Part shown: positions 54,172 to 62,547 of the stretch, in pieces
Numbering within the stretch: the stretch's first letter is position 1
Layout: each line of letters starts with the position of its first letter
DNA from: Cellulomonas sp. SG140
GTDB lineage: Bacteria; Actinomycetota; Actinomycetes; Actinomycetales; Cellulomonadaceae
DNA: 64,000 nucleotides
Direction of reading: 5' to 3'
Assembly: GCF_025770785.1 (NCBI RefSeq)
Contig: NZ_JANZLA010000003.1
Location: forward strand, 186,001 to 250,000
Notes under the pieces: model-generated
The model's database searches: none
What the model saw: the letters and a program-made list of their open reading frames with translations, nothing else
Told to the model about the DNA's origin: nothing
Program-made: the position numbers and the translations under genes

Positions 54172-56007
54172 TCACGTCTCCTGTGCCGGCACCGTCGCGG
54201 CGGGCTGGTTGCGCAGGGCGCGGAGCGCGGCGCGTTCGGTGAGCCAGCCGACGACGGTGCGGTCGGCGCCGTCGAGCACCGGTACGGCTGCCGTGCCGCT
54301 GGAGTCGAGTGCTTCGAGGCCGGTCGACAGTGTCGCGTCCTGGTCGAGGTCCGAGGGCAGCTCGATGACGTCGCCGAGGGGTCGGTCGTCGTGCTGACCA
54401 TCGGCCAGGGCGTCGGCCACGGCGCGCGAGGTCACCACCCCGAGGTAGGTGCCGTCGGCTGCGACGACCGGGAGCACACCGTCCCGTGAGCGGGACAGGA
54501 CCCGAGCCGCGTCGCTGAGCACGGTGGTGCGGTGCAGCGGCTGCGGTACGGGCGACATCACCCGTCGTACCTCCTGCGCCTCGGCGCCCGGCGCCGCGGT
54601 GGGCGCGGTGAGGTCCACCCCACGGCGGCGCAGCTTGAGCGTGTAGATGGTGTCCGGCGAGAGGCGACGGCTGAGGCCGCTCGCGAGCACGATCCCGGCC
54701 ATCAGCGGAAGGATGATGCTGTACTCGCCGGTGAGCTCGAACATGATGATCACGGCGGTGATCGGTGCCCGTGCCGCGCCGGCGAAGACGGCGCCCATCC
54801 CGATGAGCCCGTAGGCGCCGATCGGCCCCGCAGTCGCCGGTGCGACGGCGTGCATCACCTCGCCGAAGGCCGAGCCGAGCATCGCGCCGATGAACAGGCT
54901 GGGGGCGAAGACGCCTCCCGAGCCGCCGATCCCGATGGTCAGGCTGGTGGCGACCATCTTGCCGACCAGCAGCAGCAGCAGGAACCCGATGCCGTACCCG
55001 CCGGCGACGCCGGCGCTGAGCACCGGGTATCCCACCCCGTACATCTGCGGAAGAAGCAGCAGCAGGCCCCCGAGCGCGAGGCCTCCGACGGCCGGCCGGA
55101 GCCACTCCGGCCCGCGCCAGACCGCGTCGCACAGGTCCTCGATCGCGTAGAGCACCCGGGTGAACAGCACGCCCGCTCCGCCCCCGAGGAGACCGAGCAG
55201 GACGAAGAGCAGGTACTCGGAGGAGTGCGCGACCGTGAAGGGCGGCAGGGTCATGAAGGGGGCGTCACCCAGGGCAGCGCGGCCGATCACGCTTGCGGTC
55301 ACCGAGGCGAGCACCACCATGCCGAACGACTGGGCGGCGAAGTCCACGAGGATCAGCTCCATCGCGAAGAACACGCCCGCCAGAGGAGCGTTGAACGTCG
55401 CCGCGATGCCGCCCGCCGCTCCGCACGCGACCAGGACCTTCATCCGCGGTTCCGCCACCTTGACGATCCGGCCCACGGTGGATCCCAGTGCGGCTCCGAT
55501 CTGCACGATCGGACCTTCGCGCCCGACCGACCCCCCTCCGCCGATGCACAACGCCGATGCCAACGCCTTGACTGCGGCCACCTGCGGCGCGATCCGCCCC
55601 CCGCGACGCGCAACGGCGTACATGACCTCCGGCACGCCGTGGCCGCGGGCTTCCCGCGCGAAGAAGTGCACGAGCGGGCCGTACAGCAGTCCTGCCAGTA
55701 CCGGCGCTCCGACGACGAACCAACGTCCGAGACCAGGCAGCAGCGGGTGCGCGGCGCCGGGGGTGGCGGCGTAGTCGGGATGACCGGACAGCGCCAGGGT
55801 GAAGGTGCGGATCAGCCAACGGAAGACGATCGCGCCACCACCCGCGCCGGCGCCGACGAGCAGGGCGAGGGAGACGAGGCCCCAGCTGGAGGACCTGAGC
55901 AACGAGGCGAACCGGGGGCGACCCGAGGGCAACGCAAGCACGACGCCGAGACGCCGCGCCCCTGCTCCCGGTGCGCTGGCGGGAGGGGCGGCGGTGACGT
56001 CCGGCAT
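54172..56007 (-). CDS. ClC-family chloride channel/antiporter with C-terminal CBS pair
   Basis: A 611-residue protein from ATG 56007; the far longer open frame on this strand is not coding. About ten to twelve membrane helices with the ClC filter segments GGGGSVGREGPIVQIGAA (gating Glu in REGP) and GIGGSGGVFAPSLFIGAMLG (GxFxP). Residues about 470-600 form two CBS domains (RRVMSPVPQPLHRTTVLSDA, then GVLPVVAADGTYLGVVTSRA, and PLGDVIELPSDLDQDATLST). The retained gating Glu allows either H+/Cl- exchange or channel gating. No ribosome binding site is visible, so the message may be leaderless. Confidence 0.95.
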   Translation of the reverse strand: MPDVTAAPPASAPGAGARRLGVVLALPSGRPRFASLLRSSSWGLVSLALLVGAGAGGGAIVFRWLIRTFTLALSGHPDYAATPGAAHPLLPGLGRWFVVGAPVLAGLLYGPLVHFFAREARGHGVPEVMYAVARRGGRIAPQVAAVKALASALCIGGGGSVGREGPIVQIGAALGSTVGRIVKVAEPRMKVLVACGAAGGIAATFNAPLAGVFFAMELILVDFAAQSFGMVVLASVTASVIGRAALGDAPFMTLPPFTVAHSSEYLLFVLLGLLGGGAGVLFTRVLYAIEDLCDAVWRGPEWLRPAVGGLALGGLLLLLPQMYGVGYPVLSAGVAGGYGIGFLLLLLVGKMVATSLTIGIGGSGGVFAPSLFIGAMLGSAFGEVMHAVAPATAGPIGAYGLIGMGAVFAGAARAPITAVIIMFELTGEYSIILPLMAGIVLASGLSRRLSPDTIYTLKLRRRGVDLTAPTAAPGAEAQEVRRVMSPVPQPLHRTTVLSDAARVLSRSRDGVLPVVAADGTYLGVVTSRAVADALADGQHDDRPLGDVIELPSDLDQDATLSTGLEALDSSGTAAVPVLDGADRTVVGWLTERAALRALRNQPAATVPAQET

Positions 56008-56010
56008 GAG

Positions 56011-56023
56011 TTGCAGTGTGCAA
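56011..56023. promoter_or_regulatory. Candidate MarR operator (TTGCA-GTG-TGCAA)
   Basis: A perfect inverted repeat, TTGCA (56011-56015) and TGCAA (56019-56023), lies four bases upstream of the ClC start codon, in the gap shared with the divergent MarR gene. A further TTGC follows at 56026-56029. TTGC-N5-GCAA is a common MarR-type half-site layout. Likely control of clc by the neighbouring MarR protein. Confidence 0.4.
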
Positions 56024-56115
56024 TAGTTGCGTCGGCTCAGGCAAGTCGACGCTGGAGCAGGTCGATGCCGGGAGCCGTCTGTAGGGTGGCTGAGCACCGG
56101 CGAGAGGAGCGTGCT

Positions 56116-56655
56116 GTGGCCGAGACGGACGGGGCGCCCGCCCGGGCCGACGACGGCGGCGCCGAGCAGCTCGTGTCGGCGTCCCGCCGCGGTGACGAGG
56201 TCGACGCCCTGGTCGGCGCGCTGCTGACCGCGTCGCGAGCGCTGGTCGGCGTCTCGGCCCGGTCGCTGGCGGAGATCGAGGAGACGGTCACGCTCACCCA
56301 GTTCCGCACGCTGGTCGTGCTGGAGAGCCGCGGTCCGTGCCGGCTCAACCAGCTCGCCGACAGGCTGGGCGTCAGCCCGTCCAGCGCGCTGCGGACCGTC
56401 GACCGACTCATCAGGGCCGGGTTCGTCGCGCGCGCCGAGAACGACGCCGACCGCCGGGAGGTGCGGATCTCGGCCACGGCCGCAGGCTCTGCGCTGGTCC
56501 AGGCGGTCACCCGGGCCCGCCGGGCGGAGATCGCCACCATCGTCGCGGCGATGCCGTCGGAACGCCGGCTCGAGGTCGTCGCAGCGCTGCACGCGTTCGC
56601 CGACGCTGCCGGCGAACCGCAGGCCGAGCAACCCGTCGGCCTGCTGGGCTGGTGA
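56116..56655 (+). CDS. MarR family transcriptional regulator
   Basis: A 179-residue protein from GTG 56116, with GAGAGGAG six bases upstream. The winged HTH has TLTQFRTLVVLESRGPCRLN, QLADRLGVSPSSALRTVDRL and the wing RAENDADRREVRISATAAG. N- and C-terminal helices form the dimer interface. It is divergent from the ClC gene. The ligand is unknown. Confidence 0.93.
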   Translation: MAETDGAPARADDGGAEQLVSASRRGDEVDALVGALLTASRALVGVSARSLAEIEETVTLTQFRTLVVLESRGPCRLNQLADRLGVSPSSALRTVDRLIRAGFVARAENDADRREVRISATAAGSALVQAVTRARRAEIATIVAAMPSERRLEVVAALHAFADAAGEPQAEQPVGLLGW

Positions 56656-56805
56656 CCTCGTGCGATCCCGCGCGGCCTGCATGATCCCGGACCTTCGGCC
56701 CTGGCGCCGACTCCTCCAGAGCGGTCCATTCGTACCGACGTCGCATGGGTGCCTCCGGGCGCTCCGCCAGGGAGGCCGCGTCCGCGGCGCCGTGCGGGGG
56801 TTGCC

Positions 56806-58287
56806 ATGCGTGGCCGCTCGTGGACCGAGGACTGTCAGCGCCGCCGCTGTCGGCGGCGCAGCGCGCACCGGGTGCTGGCCGGCACGACTGCCGCGCTGAC
56901 GATCCTCGTCCTGGGCGTGGCCGGCTGCAGCGGGCCACGAACCCCGCGCCTCGAGCTGGGCTCGTGCGGGACGGACGGCCCGGACCACCCGGAGCGGTGC
57001 GCCGTCCTGCAGGTGCCCGTCGACTGGGCAGATCCGCACAGCCCCCGGATGGGTCTCCAGGTGCTCGTGGTACCGGCCCGCTCGGACCACCCCGCTCCGG
57101 ATCCGCTCTTCTACCTCGCCGGCTTCGGCAGCTCGGCCATCGGGGACGCGGAGTGGGCGTACCGGACCTTCGCGCCCCTCGAGGATCGGCACGACCTCGT
57201 CTTCGTCGAGCAGCGGGGCACCGGTGCAACGGCGGAGACCTGCGCCCTGCCCCCCGAGGGCGAGGGCGACCTGGCGGCGATCGGCCCCGCGGTGACGCAG
57301 TGCCTCGGATCGCTCCGCCGCGATCCCCGTCATGACACGACCGCGGCGGCGGTGCGCGACCTCGATGCCGCTCGCGAGGCGCTCGGCTACGAGGCCATCG
57401 ACCTCTACGGCATCTCCTACGGCGTCACGATGGGGCTCGCCTACCTCCAGGCCCACCCCGAGCGGGTGCGGACGGCCGTCCTGGACTCCGGTTCCCTGCT
57501 CGACGTGCGCCTGTGGCAGCGGGTGCCGACGAGTGCGCAACGGGCCTTCGACGCGCTGGTGCGTGACTGCGCCGCCTCGCCCGCCTGCACGTCCGCCTAC
57601 GACCCGGCCACGGACCTCGCGACCCTCGTCCATCGCCTGTCGGCGGCGCCGGAGGTGGTCGACCTCGGCGACGGGCACACCATGACGGTCGACGCCGCCG
57701 GCCTGACGGGAGCTGTCGTCGACGCCTACCTCGCAACGCCCGCGACCGCGGTGCTGCTGCCGCGGGACCTGCGGGCCATGGTCCGCGGGGAGTGGACGGA
57801 TGTGCTGCGCGCCCGTGGCCTGCTTCCCGCGGCGGTGAACGCGGAGGCGGGGCGCGTGCAGGTGCAGACGCTGACGATCCGGTGCAGCGACGAGTGGGCG
57901 CAGATGACTCCCGACGTCGTCGCGGCACAGGAGGGGTCGCTGTTCACTGCGAACACGCTTGCCCGGGCCCGCTGGCAGCAGGCCCTGTGCACCGTCTGGC
58001 CGCACGACGACGGCGTCCGCGGCACGGTCCAGACGTCCGCGCCGGTCGTGCTCCTGAACGGCGAGCACGACCCTGCCGACCCGCCGGAGAACGTCGCGCC
58101 GGCCGCCCGGAGCATGTCGGCCTCCCTGGCCGTCACGGTCCCCGGTGGGGGACACGGGGTCGTCGACGGATGCATCGTCGACGAGGTGATGAGCTTCATC
58201 GAGGCCGGCAGGGCGCCAGACCCGGCGGCGTGGGCCGCCTGCACGGACACGTGGAGAGGCGTGGCGCCGAGCTTCCCGGCGAGCTAG
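56806..58287 (+). CDS. Secreted alpha/beta hydrolase lipoprotein (TAP-like, S33-type)
   Basis: A 493-residue protein from ATG 56806. A basic head and hydrophobic segment end in the lipobox GVAGC (Cys41), so the enzyme is anchored outside the membrane. VPVDWADPHSPRMGLQVLVV, LFYLAGFGSSAIGD, LVFVEQRGTGATAETC, the nucleophile Ser in IDLYGISYGVTMGLAYLQAH, VVLLNGEHDPADPPEN (Asp) and PGGGHGVVDGC (His) complete the catalytic set. It resembles the tripeptidyl aminopeptidase-like hydrolases of actinobacteria. Cleavage of peptides or small esters is possible. Confidence 0.9.
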   Translation: MRGRSWTEDCQRRRCRRRSAHRVLAGTTAALTILVLGVAGCSGPRTPRLELGSCGTDGPDHPERCAVLQVPVDWADPHSPRMGLQVLVVPARSDHPAPDPLFYLAGFGSSAIGDAEWAYRTFAPLEDRHDLVFVEQRGTGATAETCALPPEGEGDLAAIGPAVTQCLGSLRRDPRHDTTAAAVRDLDAAREALGYEAIDLYGISYGVTMGLAYLQAHPERVRTAVLDSGSLLDVRLWQRVPTSAQRAFDALVRDCAASPACTSAYDPATDLATLVHRLSAAPEVVDLGDGHTMTVDAAGLTGAVVDAYLATPATAVLLPRDLRAMVRGEWTDVLRARGLLPAAVNAEAGRVQVQTLTIRCSDEWAQMTPDVVAAQEGSLFTANTLARARWQQALCTVWPHDDGVRGTVQTSAPVVLLNGEHDPADPPENVAPAARSMSASLAVTVPGGGHGVVDGCIVDEVMSFIEAGRAPDPAAWAACTDTWRGVAPSFPAS

Positions 58288-58346
58288 GACGACCGTCGGG
58301 GATCACCACCACGAACGGCGCTCTCGGCCGGTGCGACGATGCGGCC

Positions 58347-58841
58347 ATGGCCACGCCACGGGAGGACCTCGCTGGGCTGTTCGACTACGCCTGGCAACGG
58401 TTCTCGGACCGGATGGCCGGAGTCTCGCCGGAGGAGTGGGTGTGGGCCCCGCTGGCGGACACCCGCGTGTGCCTGCGCTGGCGGTTCGGTCACCTGGCCC
58501 ACCTGCTCGCCGACGGACGCAACTCCGCGTGGTTGGGTCTGGGTCCCCGACCCGAGGTGCCCGCGCACGGTGAAGAGCCGGCCACCGTCCATGGCGACCT
58601 GCCCGCCGCGCTGGAGGACCTGCAGGTGTCGTTCCGCCGGTGGCGTGACCTGCTGGACCAGACGACGGACGCCTCGCTCGCCGAGCCGATCGGCGCCGTC
58701 GGCGGTCCCTACGGGCAGGCGTCGCGGTACTCCTACGCCCTGCACGTCCTGGACGAGCTGATCCACCACACCGCCGAGGCTGCCCTGCTGCGAGACCTGT
58801 ACGCCGGCTCCCGGGGCGCGCGTGCGGCAACCACGTCCTGA
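58347..58841 (+). CDS. DinB-like four-helix-bundle protein
   Basis: A 164-residue protein from ATG 58347. The DinB/YfiT-type bundle is indicated by LAGLFDYAWQRFSDRMAGVS, EEWVWAPLAD, a metal-type His in RWRFGHLAHLLADGRN and paired His in HVLDELIHHTAEAALLRDLY. Such proteins include thiol-dependent transferases and isomerases of actinobacteria (mycothiol-linked). The length and histidines fit, but no partner gene points to a substrate. Confidence 0.82.
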   Translation: MATPREDLAGLFDYAWQRFSDRMAGVSPEEWVWAPLADTRVCLRWRFGHLAHLLADGRNSAWLGLGPRPEVPAHGEEPATVHGDLPAALEDLQVSFRRWRDLLDQTTDASLAEPIGAVGGPYGQASRYSYALHVLDELIHHTAEAALLRDLYAGSRGARAATTS

Positions 58842-58998
58842 CGGGTGACGGGTTGGCGGGACTGACTGCGTCTTCGCCGCATGGGGCGTTCACCGTCCAC
58901 GTGACCCCTGAACCGCCGGACAGCCACCCGCCCACGGTGCGCGTGCCCCCGGTGCGCGCGCTCGAGCTGCCGGCGGTTCGGACCAGCGACCCACCCCC

Positions 58999-59027
58999 TT
59001 GACAGCGTCGGCGGCGCCGGGCAGCAT
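58999..59027 (+). promoter_or_regulatory. Predicted promoter of the LacI-ABC operon
   Basis: A consensus -35 TTGACA (58999-59004), 17 bases of spacing, then CAGCAT (59022-59027) as a weak -10. The unusually A-rich ACAAAACGATTGG (59038-59050) just downstream, nine bases before the LacI start, is a plausible operator half for LacI autoregulation. The rest of the 218-base gap (58842-59059) shows nothing else. Confidence 0.45.
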
Positions 59028-59059
59028 TCCGGCAACGACAAAACGATTGGGCACAGCGC

Positions 59060-60094
59060 ATGACTCAGAGCCGAGTCACCATCCGAGACGTTGCCGCTGC
59101 GGCAGGCGTATCGATCACCACTGTCTCGCACGTCCTGACGAACGCCTCCGGCAAGCGCATCGCGGCCGAGACGCGCAGCCGCGTGCACCGTGCTGCGGAC
59201 GAGCTCGGCTACGCCGCCAACCCGGTCGCGCGCACGTTGCGCACCCGCCGCTCGCAGTCGGTCGGTCTGGTGGGGGACGAGATCGCGACGACCCCCTTCG
59301 CGGGGAAGATCATCCTGGGCGCGCAGGACGTGGTACGGACGCACGACGCCGTCCTGCTCGTGACGAACACGGCCTACGACGTCGAGCTCGAGCAGCGGGA
59401 GATCCGGGCGTTGCTGGACCGGCGCGTCGACGGTGTGCTGTATGCGGCGATGTACCACCGGGTGGTGGCGGTACCGCCGGAGCTGCGCGGGGAACCGGTG
59501 GTGGTTCTGAACGCGCGGACGGAGGACCCGACGGTTTCGTGGGTCGTGCCCGACGAGTACACCGGCGGCTGGGACGCAGCCGACGTCCTCGTGCGAGCGG
59601 GCCACCGGGTGCTCGGCATGATCAACGACGAGGACGACATCCCGGCAAGTCACCTTCGCGAGGCCGGATTTCGGGCACGCTGCGCCGCGGCCGCAGTGCC
59701 CGACGCGGACGTCACGGTGATGTTCGGCGCACCGAACACCGACGGTGCGTTCGAGCCGGCGATCCGGATGCTCTCGCAAGGCGAGCGGCCGACCGGTGTG
59801 TTCGCGTTCAACGACCGGATGGCGATGAGCGTCTACCGCGCCGCCGCGATGTTGGGTCTGCGGATCCCCACCGATCTGTCGGTCGTCGGCTTCGACAACC
59901 TGGAGATCATCACGGAAGGCCTCTACCCGGGGCTGACGAGCCTGACCTTGCCCCACTACGAGATGGGCGCCTGGGCGGCCGAGCAGCTCTACGCCCAGAT
60001 CGACGCTCCGGCGGGCGCCCCGGTGCCTGTGCGGACCGCCAAGCTCCGATGCCCGGTGGTGCACCGGGCCTCGGTGACGTCGCCTCCCCGGTAG
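59060..60094 (+). CDS. LacI family transcriptional regulator
   Basis: A 344-residue repressor. The HTH and hinge are canonical: VTIRDVAAAAGVSITTVSHV (residues 6-25) then LTNASGKRIAAETRSRVHRA and ARTLRTRRSQSVGLV. The effector domain is periplasmic-binding-protein-like (ALLDRRVDGVLYAAMYHRVV, VFAFNDRMAMSVYRAAAMLG, DLSVVGFDNLEIITEGLYPG). It stands first in the operon with the binding protein and permeases and would respond to the sugar they import. Its stop codon lies inside the loop of a long hairpin. Confidence 0.95.
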   Translation: MTQSRVTIRDVAAAAGVSITTVSHVLTNASGKRIAAETRSRVHRAADELGYAANPVARTLRTRRSQSVGLVGDEIATTPFAGKIILGAQDVVRTHDAVLLVTNTAYDVELEQREIRALLDRRVDGVLYAAMYHRVVAVPPELRGEPVVVLNARTEDPTVSWVVPDEYTGGWDAADVLVRAGHRVLGMINDEDDIPASHLREAGFRARCAAAAVPDADVTVMFGAPNTDGAFEPAIRMLSQGERPTGVFAFNDRMAMSVYRAAAMLGLRIPTDLSVVGFDNLEIITEGLYPGLTSLTLPHYEMGAWAAEQLYAQIDAPAGAPVPVRTAKLRCPVVHRASVTSPPR

Positions 60095-60121
60095 CCCCCG
60101 GGGAGGCGACGACCGTCACCG
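60072..60121 (+). terminator. Long hairpin enclosing the LacI stop codon
   Basis: GTCGCCTCCCCGG (60079-60091) pairs perfectly with CCGGGGAGGCGAC (60098-60110). The 6-base loop begins with the TAG stop of LacI (60092-60094). After a 4-base bulge the stem extends by CGGTGAC (60072-60078) with GTCACCG (60115-60121). About 20 pairs in total. It separates the regulator from the abundant transporter message. No T-tract. Confidence 0.7.
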
Positions 60122-60188
60122 GACCGCGTACTCACGCACGCGGCCACCGGACCATCAGTGATCCACGAGTGACAACGGAGGGAACCCT

Positions 60189-61487
60189 GTGTCTTCCAAC
60201 CAGCGCCGCCTCACGGCCGGCAGCATAGCCGTGGCGAGCATCATCGCCCTGGCCGCGTGCAGCAGTGCGGCGCCCGTCTCGTCGTCCAGCGCGACGGGCA
60301 GTGCCACGATCGACCTGTGGACGCACAACGGTGGGAACGCCGCTGAGCTCGCGGTCGATCAAAAGATCGTCGACGACTTCAACGCCAGTCAGACCCAGTA
60401 CAAGGTCAAGCTGACGTCGTTCCCTCAGGCGTCGTACAACGACGCAGTCGTCGCTGCCGCCACGGCCAAGAAGCTGCCGTGCATCGTCGACATCGACGCG
60501 CCGAACGTCCCCAACTGGGCCTGGGCGGGCTACCTTGCCCCGCTCGGCCTGCCCGCCAGCACGTTCGACGGTCAGCTGCCGAGCACCGTCGGCACGGTGA
60601 ACGGCAAGATCTACTCGTTCGGCCACTACGAAGCGGCTCTGGCGATGTTCTCCCGCAAGTCGGTCCTGGACGCGGCCGGCGTTCGGATCCCGACCGTCGA
60701 CAAGCCGTGGACCGCGACGGAGTTCGCCGACGCGCTGACCAAGCTCAAGGCCACCGGCAAGTTCCCCTACGCCCTCGACCTCGGCACCGGTGGCACCGGC
60801 GAGTGGATCCCTTACGCCTACTCCCCGCTCCTGCAGAGCTTCGGTGGGGACCTGGTCAATCGCACCGACTACAAGTCAGCCGACGGCGCGCTCAACGGCC
60901 CGGCGGCCTTGAAGTGGGCCGGCTGGATGCAGGGCCTGGTGAAGGACGGCTACATGGCCGCCAAGTCCGGCTCCGACGCGACGGCTGACTTCGCCAACGG
61001 CAAGAGCGCCATCCTCTACGCGGGCAACTGGACGGCGGCGACGATCTGGAAGGCGTTCGGCGATGACGCCGTCGTCCTGCCCCCGCCGGATCTGGGCAGC
61101 GGCACGAAGATCGGCGGCGGCTCCTGGCAGTGGGGAATGACCAAGCAGTGCACCTCTCCCGCGGCCGCCACCGCCTACCTGACCTTCTCTCACCAGACGA
61201 AGTACATCGTCGACATGTCGCAGGCGACCGGGAACATCCCCGCGACCACCGCCGCGGCTGCCCAGATCCCCGACTTCCAGCCTGGTGGCAAGAGCGAGAT
61301 CTTCTTCCAGCTCAGCCAGAAGTTCGCCCTGGTTCGGCCGGTGACGCCCGCCTACCCGTACATCTCCTCGGTGTTCCAGAAGGCGACCGAGGACATCCTC
61401 TCAGGCGGTGACCCGAAGGCCATCCTCGACAAGGCCGTCAACGACATCGACACGGACATCAAGCAGAACGGCAACTACACGTTCTGA
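60189..61487 (+). CDS. Sugar ABC transporter substrate-binding lipoprotein
   Basis: A 432-residue protein from GTG 60189 after GGAGGGAA. The lipobox is LAAC with Cys24. Then come IDLWTHNGGNAAELAVDQKI, VDDFNASQTQYKVKLTSFPQ and CIVDIDAPNVPNWAWAGYLA, and later FANGKSAILYAGNWTAATIW and WGMTKQCTSPAAATAYLTFS, as in cluster 1 carbohydrate-binding proteins. It delivers a sugar or oligosaccharide to the two permeases encoded next. Codon use and GC are somewhat lower than in the fucose locus. Confidence 0.94.
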   Translation: MSSNQRRLTAGSIAVASIIALAACSSAAPVSSSSATGSATIDLWTHNGGNAAELAVDQKIVDDFNASQTQYKVKLTSFPQASYNDAVVAAATAKKLPCIVDIDAPNVPNWAWAGYLAPLGLPASTFDGQLPSTVGTVNGKIYSFGHYEAALAMFSRKSVLDAAGVRIPTVDKPWTATEFADALTKLKATGKFPYALDLGTGGTGEWIPYAYSPLLQSFGGDLVNRTDYKSADGALNGPAALKWAGWMQGLVKDGYMAAKSGSDATADFANGKSAILYAGNWTAATIWKAFGDDAVVLPPPDLGSGTKIGGGSWQWGMTKQCTSPAAATAYLTFSHQTKYIVDMSQATGNIPATTAAAAQIPDFQPGGKSEIFFQLSQKFALVRPVTPAYPYISSVFQKATEDILSGGDPKAILDKAVNDIDTDIKQNGNYTF

Positions 61488-61494
61488 GCCAGCC

Positions 61495-61533
61495 CCGGGT
61501 GCCGGCGGAGACCAGCTCGCCGCCGGCACCCGG
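61495..61533 (+). terminator. Intercistronic hairpin between binding-protein and permease genes (attenuator)
   Basis: CCGGGTGCCGGCGG (61495-61508) and CCGCCGGCACCCGG (61520-61533) form a perfect 14-bp stem with an 11-base loop, seven bases after the binding-protein stop. The permease ribosome binding site (AAGGA) follows at about 61543. Same placement as the hairpin at 37170-37195 in the other importer operon. Confidence 0.65.
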
Positions 61534-61552
61534 CCCATCTCGAAGGATTCCC

Positions 61553-62545
61553 ATGGTCTCCACCGAATCGTTCGCGCGTGAGCGCGCGTCCGGGGCCACA
61601 CCGAAGACACCTTCTCGCCGCGGGCCGTTCTCCGACGGTCAGCGCCGGTCCGGACGGGCTCGGTCGCGAACAGCGCATGCCCGCGACTCGCGCGCAGCCG
61701 CCTGGATGGTCGGACCGGCCGCTTTCCTGCTGGTCCTCTTCCTGTTGGTCCCGGTCGTCCTGGCCTTCACGCTCGCCTTCACCAACTCGCGACTGATCTC
61801 GCCGCGCCCGGCTCATTTCATCGGACTGACGAACTTCGTCAACCTGTTCGCTGACCCGACGTTCTGGGCGTCGCTGCGCAACACGCTCACCTTCGCCCTC
61901 GTCGTCGTTCCGGTGCAGGCCGGCCTGGCCCTGGTCCTCGCGCTGCTGGTCAACGCGAAGATCCGCGGCACGAACTTCTTCCGCACGGTCTACTTCGTGC
62001 CGGTGGTGACCTCGATGGTCGTCGTGTCGCTGCTGTGGAAGTTCATCTACCAGACGGACGGGCTGCTCAACAAGTTTCTCGTCTGGGTGTCGTTCGGCCA
62101 TTTCACACCGATCGACTGGTTGAACAATCCTTCGACAGCGCTGCCCGCGATCATCGTGATGTCGATCTGGCAGGCCGTCGGATTTCACATGATCATCTGG
62201 CTGTCGGGCCTGCAGACCATCCCCGTCGAGCTCTACGAGGCCGGAGCTCTGGACGGCGCGACGGGCTGGAAGAGGTTCCGGTACATCACCTGGCCGAGCC
62301 TGGCGGCCACTCGCACGTTCATCTTGATCACCATCACCATCGCGGCGCTGAGCCTGTTCACGCAGATCAGCGTGATCACCCAGGGCGGCCCGCTCGACTC
62401 GACGACGACCCTCGTGTTCATGGCCGTCCGAACCGGCTACCAGCAGCTCGCAACGGGCTACGCCTCGGCGATCTCGTTGGTGTTCTTCACGCTCGTGCTG
62501 ACCGTCGCAGCGATCCAGCGCTTCCTGACGAGGGAGAAGGCCTGA
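61553..62545 (+). CDS. Sugar ABC transporter permease (MalF type)
   Basis: A 330-residue protein from ATG 61553, with AAGGA upstream. After a basic, Ser/Arg-rich head of about 50 residues come six membrane helices, starting AAWMVGPAAFLLVLFLLVPV. FIGLTNFVNLFADPTFWASL and the EAA loop VELYEAGALDGATGWKRFRY are typical. It pairs with the next permease, two bases after its stop. No ATPase gene is visible before the window ends. Confidence 0.94.
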   Translation: MVSTESFARERASGATPKTPSRRGPFSDGQRRSGRARSRTAHARDSRAAAWMVGPAAFLLVLFLLVPVVLAFTLAFTNSRLISPRPAHFIGLTNFVNLFADPTFWASLRNTLTFALVVVPVQAGLALVLALLVNAKIRGTNFFRTVYFVPVVTSMVVVSLLWKFIYQTDGLLNKFLVWVSFGHFTPIDWLNNPSTALPAIIVMSIWQAVGFHMIIWLSGLQTIPVELYEAGALDGATGWKRFRYITWPSLAATRTFILITITIAALSLFTQISVITQGGPLDSTTTLVFMAVRTGYQQLATGYASAISLVFFTLVLTVAAIQRFLTREKA

Positions 62546-62547
62546 CC

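Noticed and set aside
54129-54200. tRNA-like segment GCCGTAGCTCAACGG between the esterase and ClC genes
   Set aside because: It resembles a tRNA acceptor and D-arm start, but no matching T-loop (GTTCGA), anticodon stem or acceptor partner follows.
54172-58155. A very long minus-strand open frame extending the ClC gene upstream through MarR and the TAP-like hydrolase
   Set aside because: Only the part from 56007 down encodes ClC. The rest is low-complexity Arg/Gly-rich sequence antisense to two clear genes.
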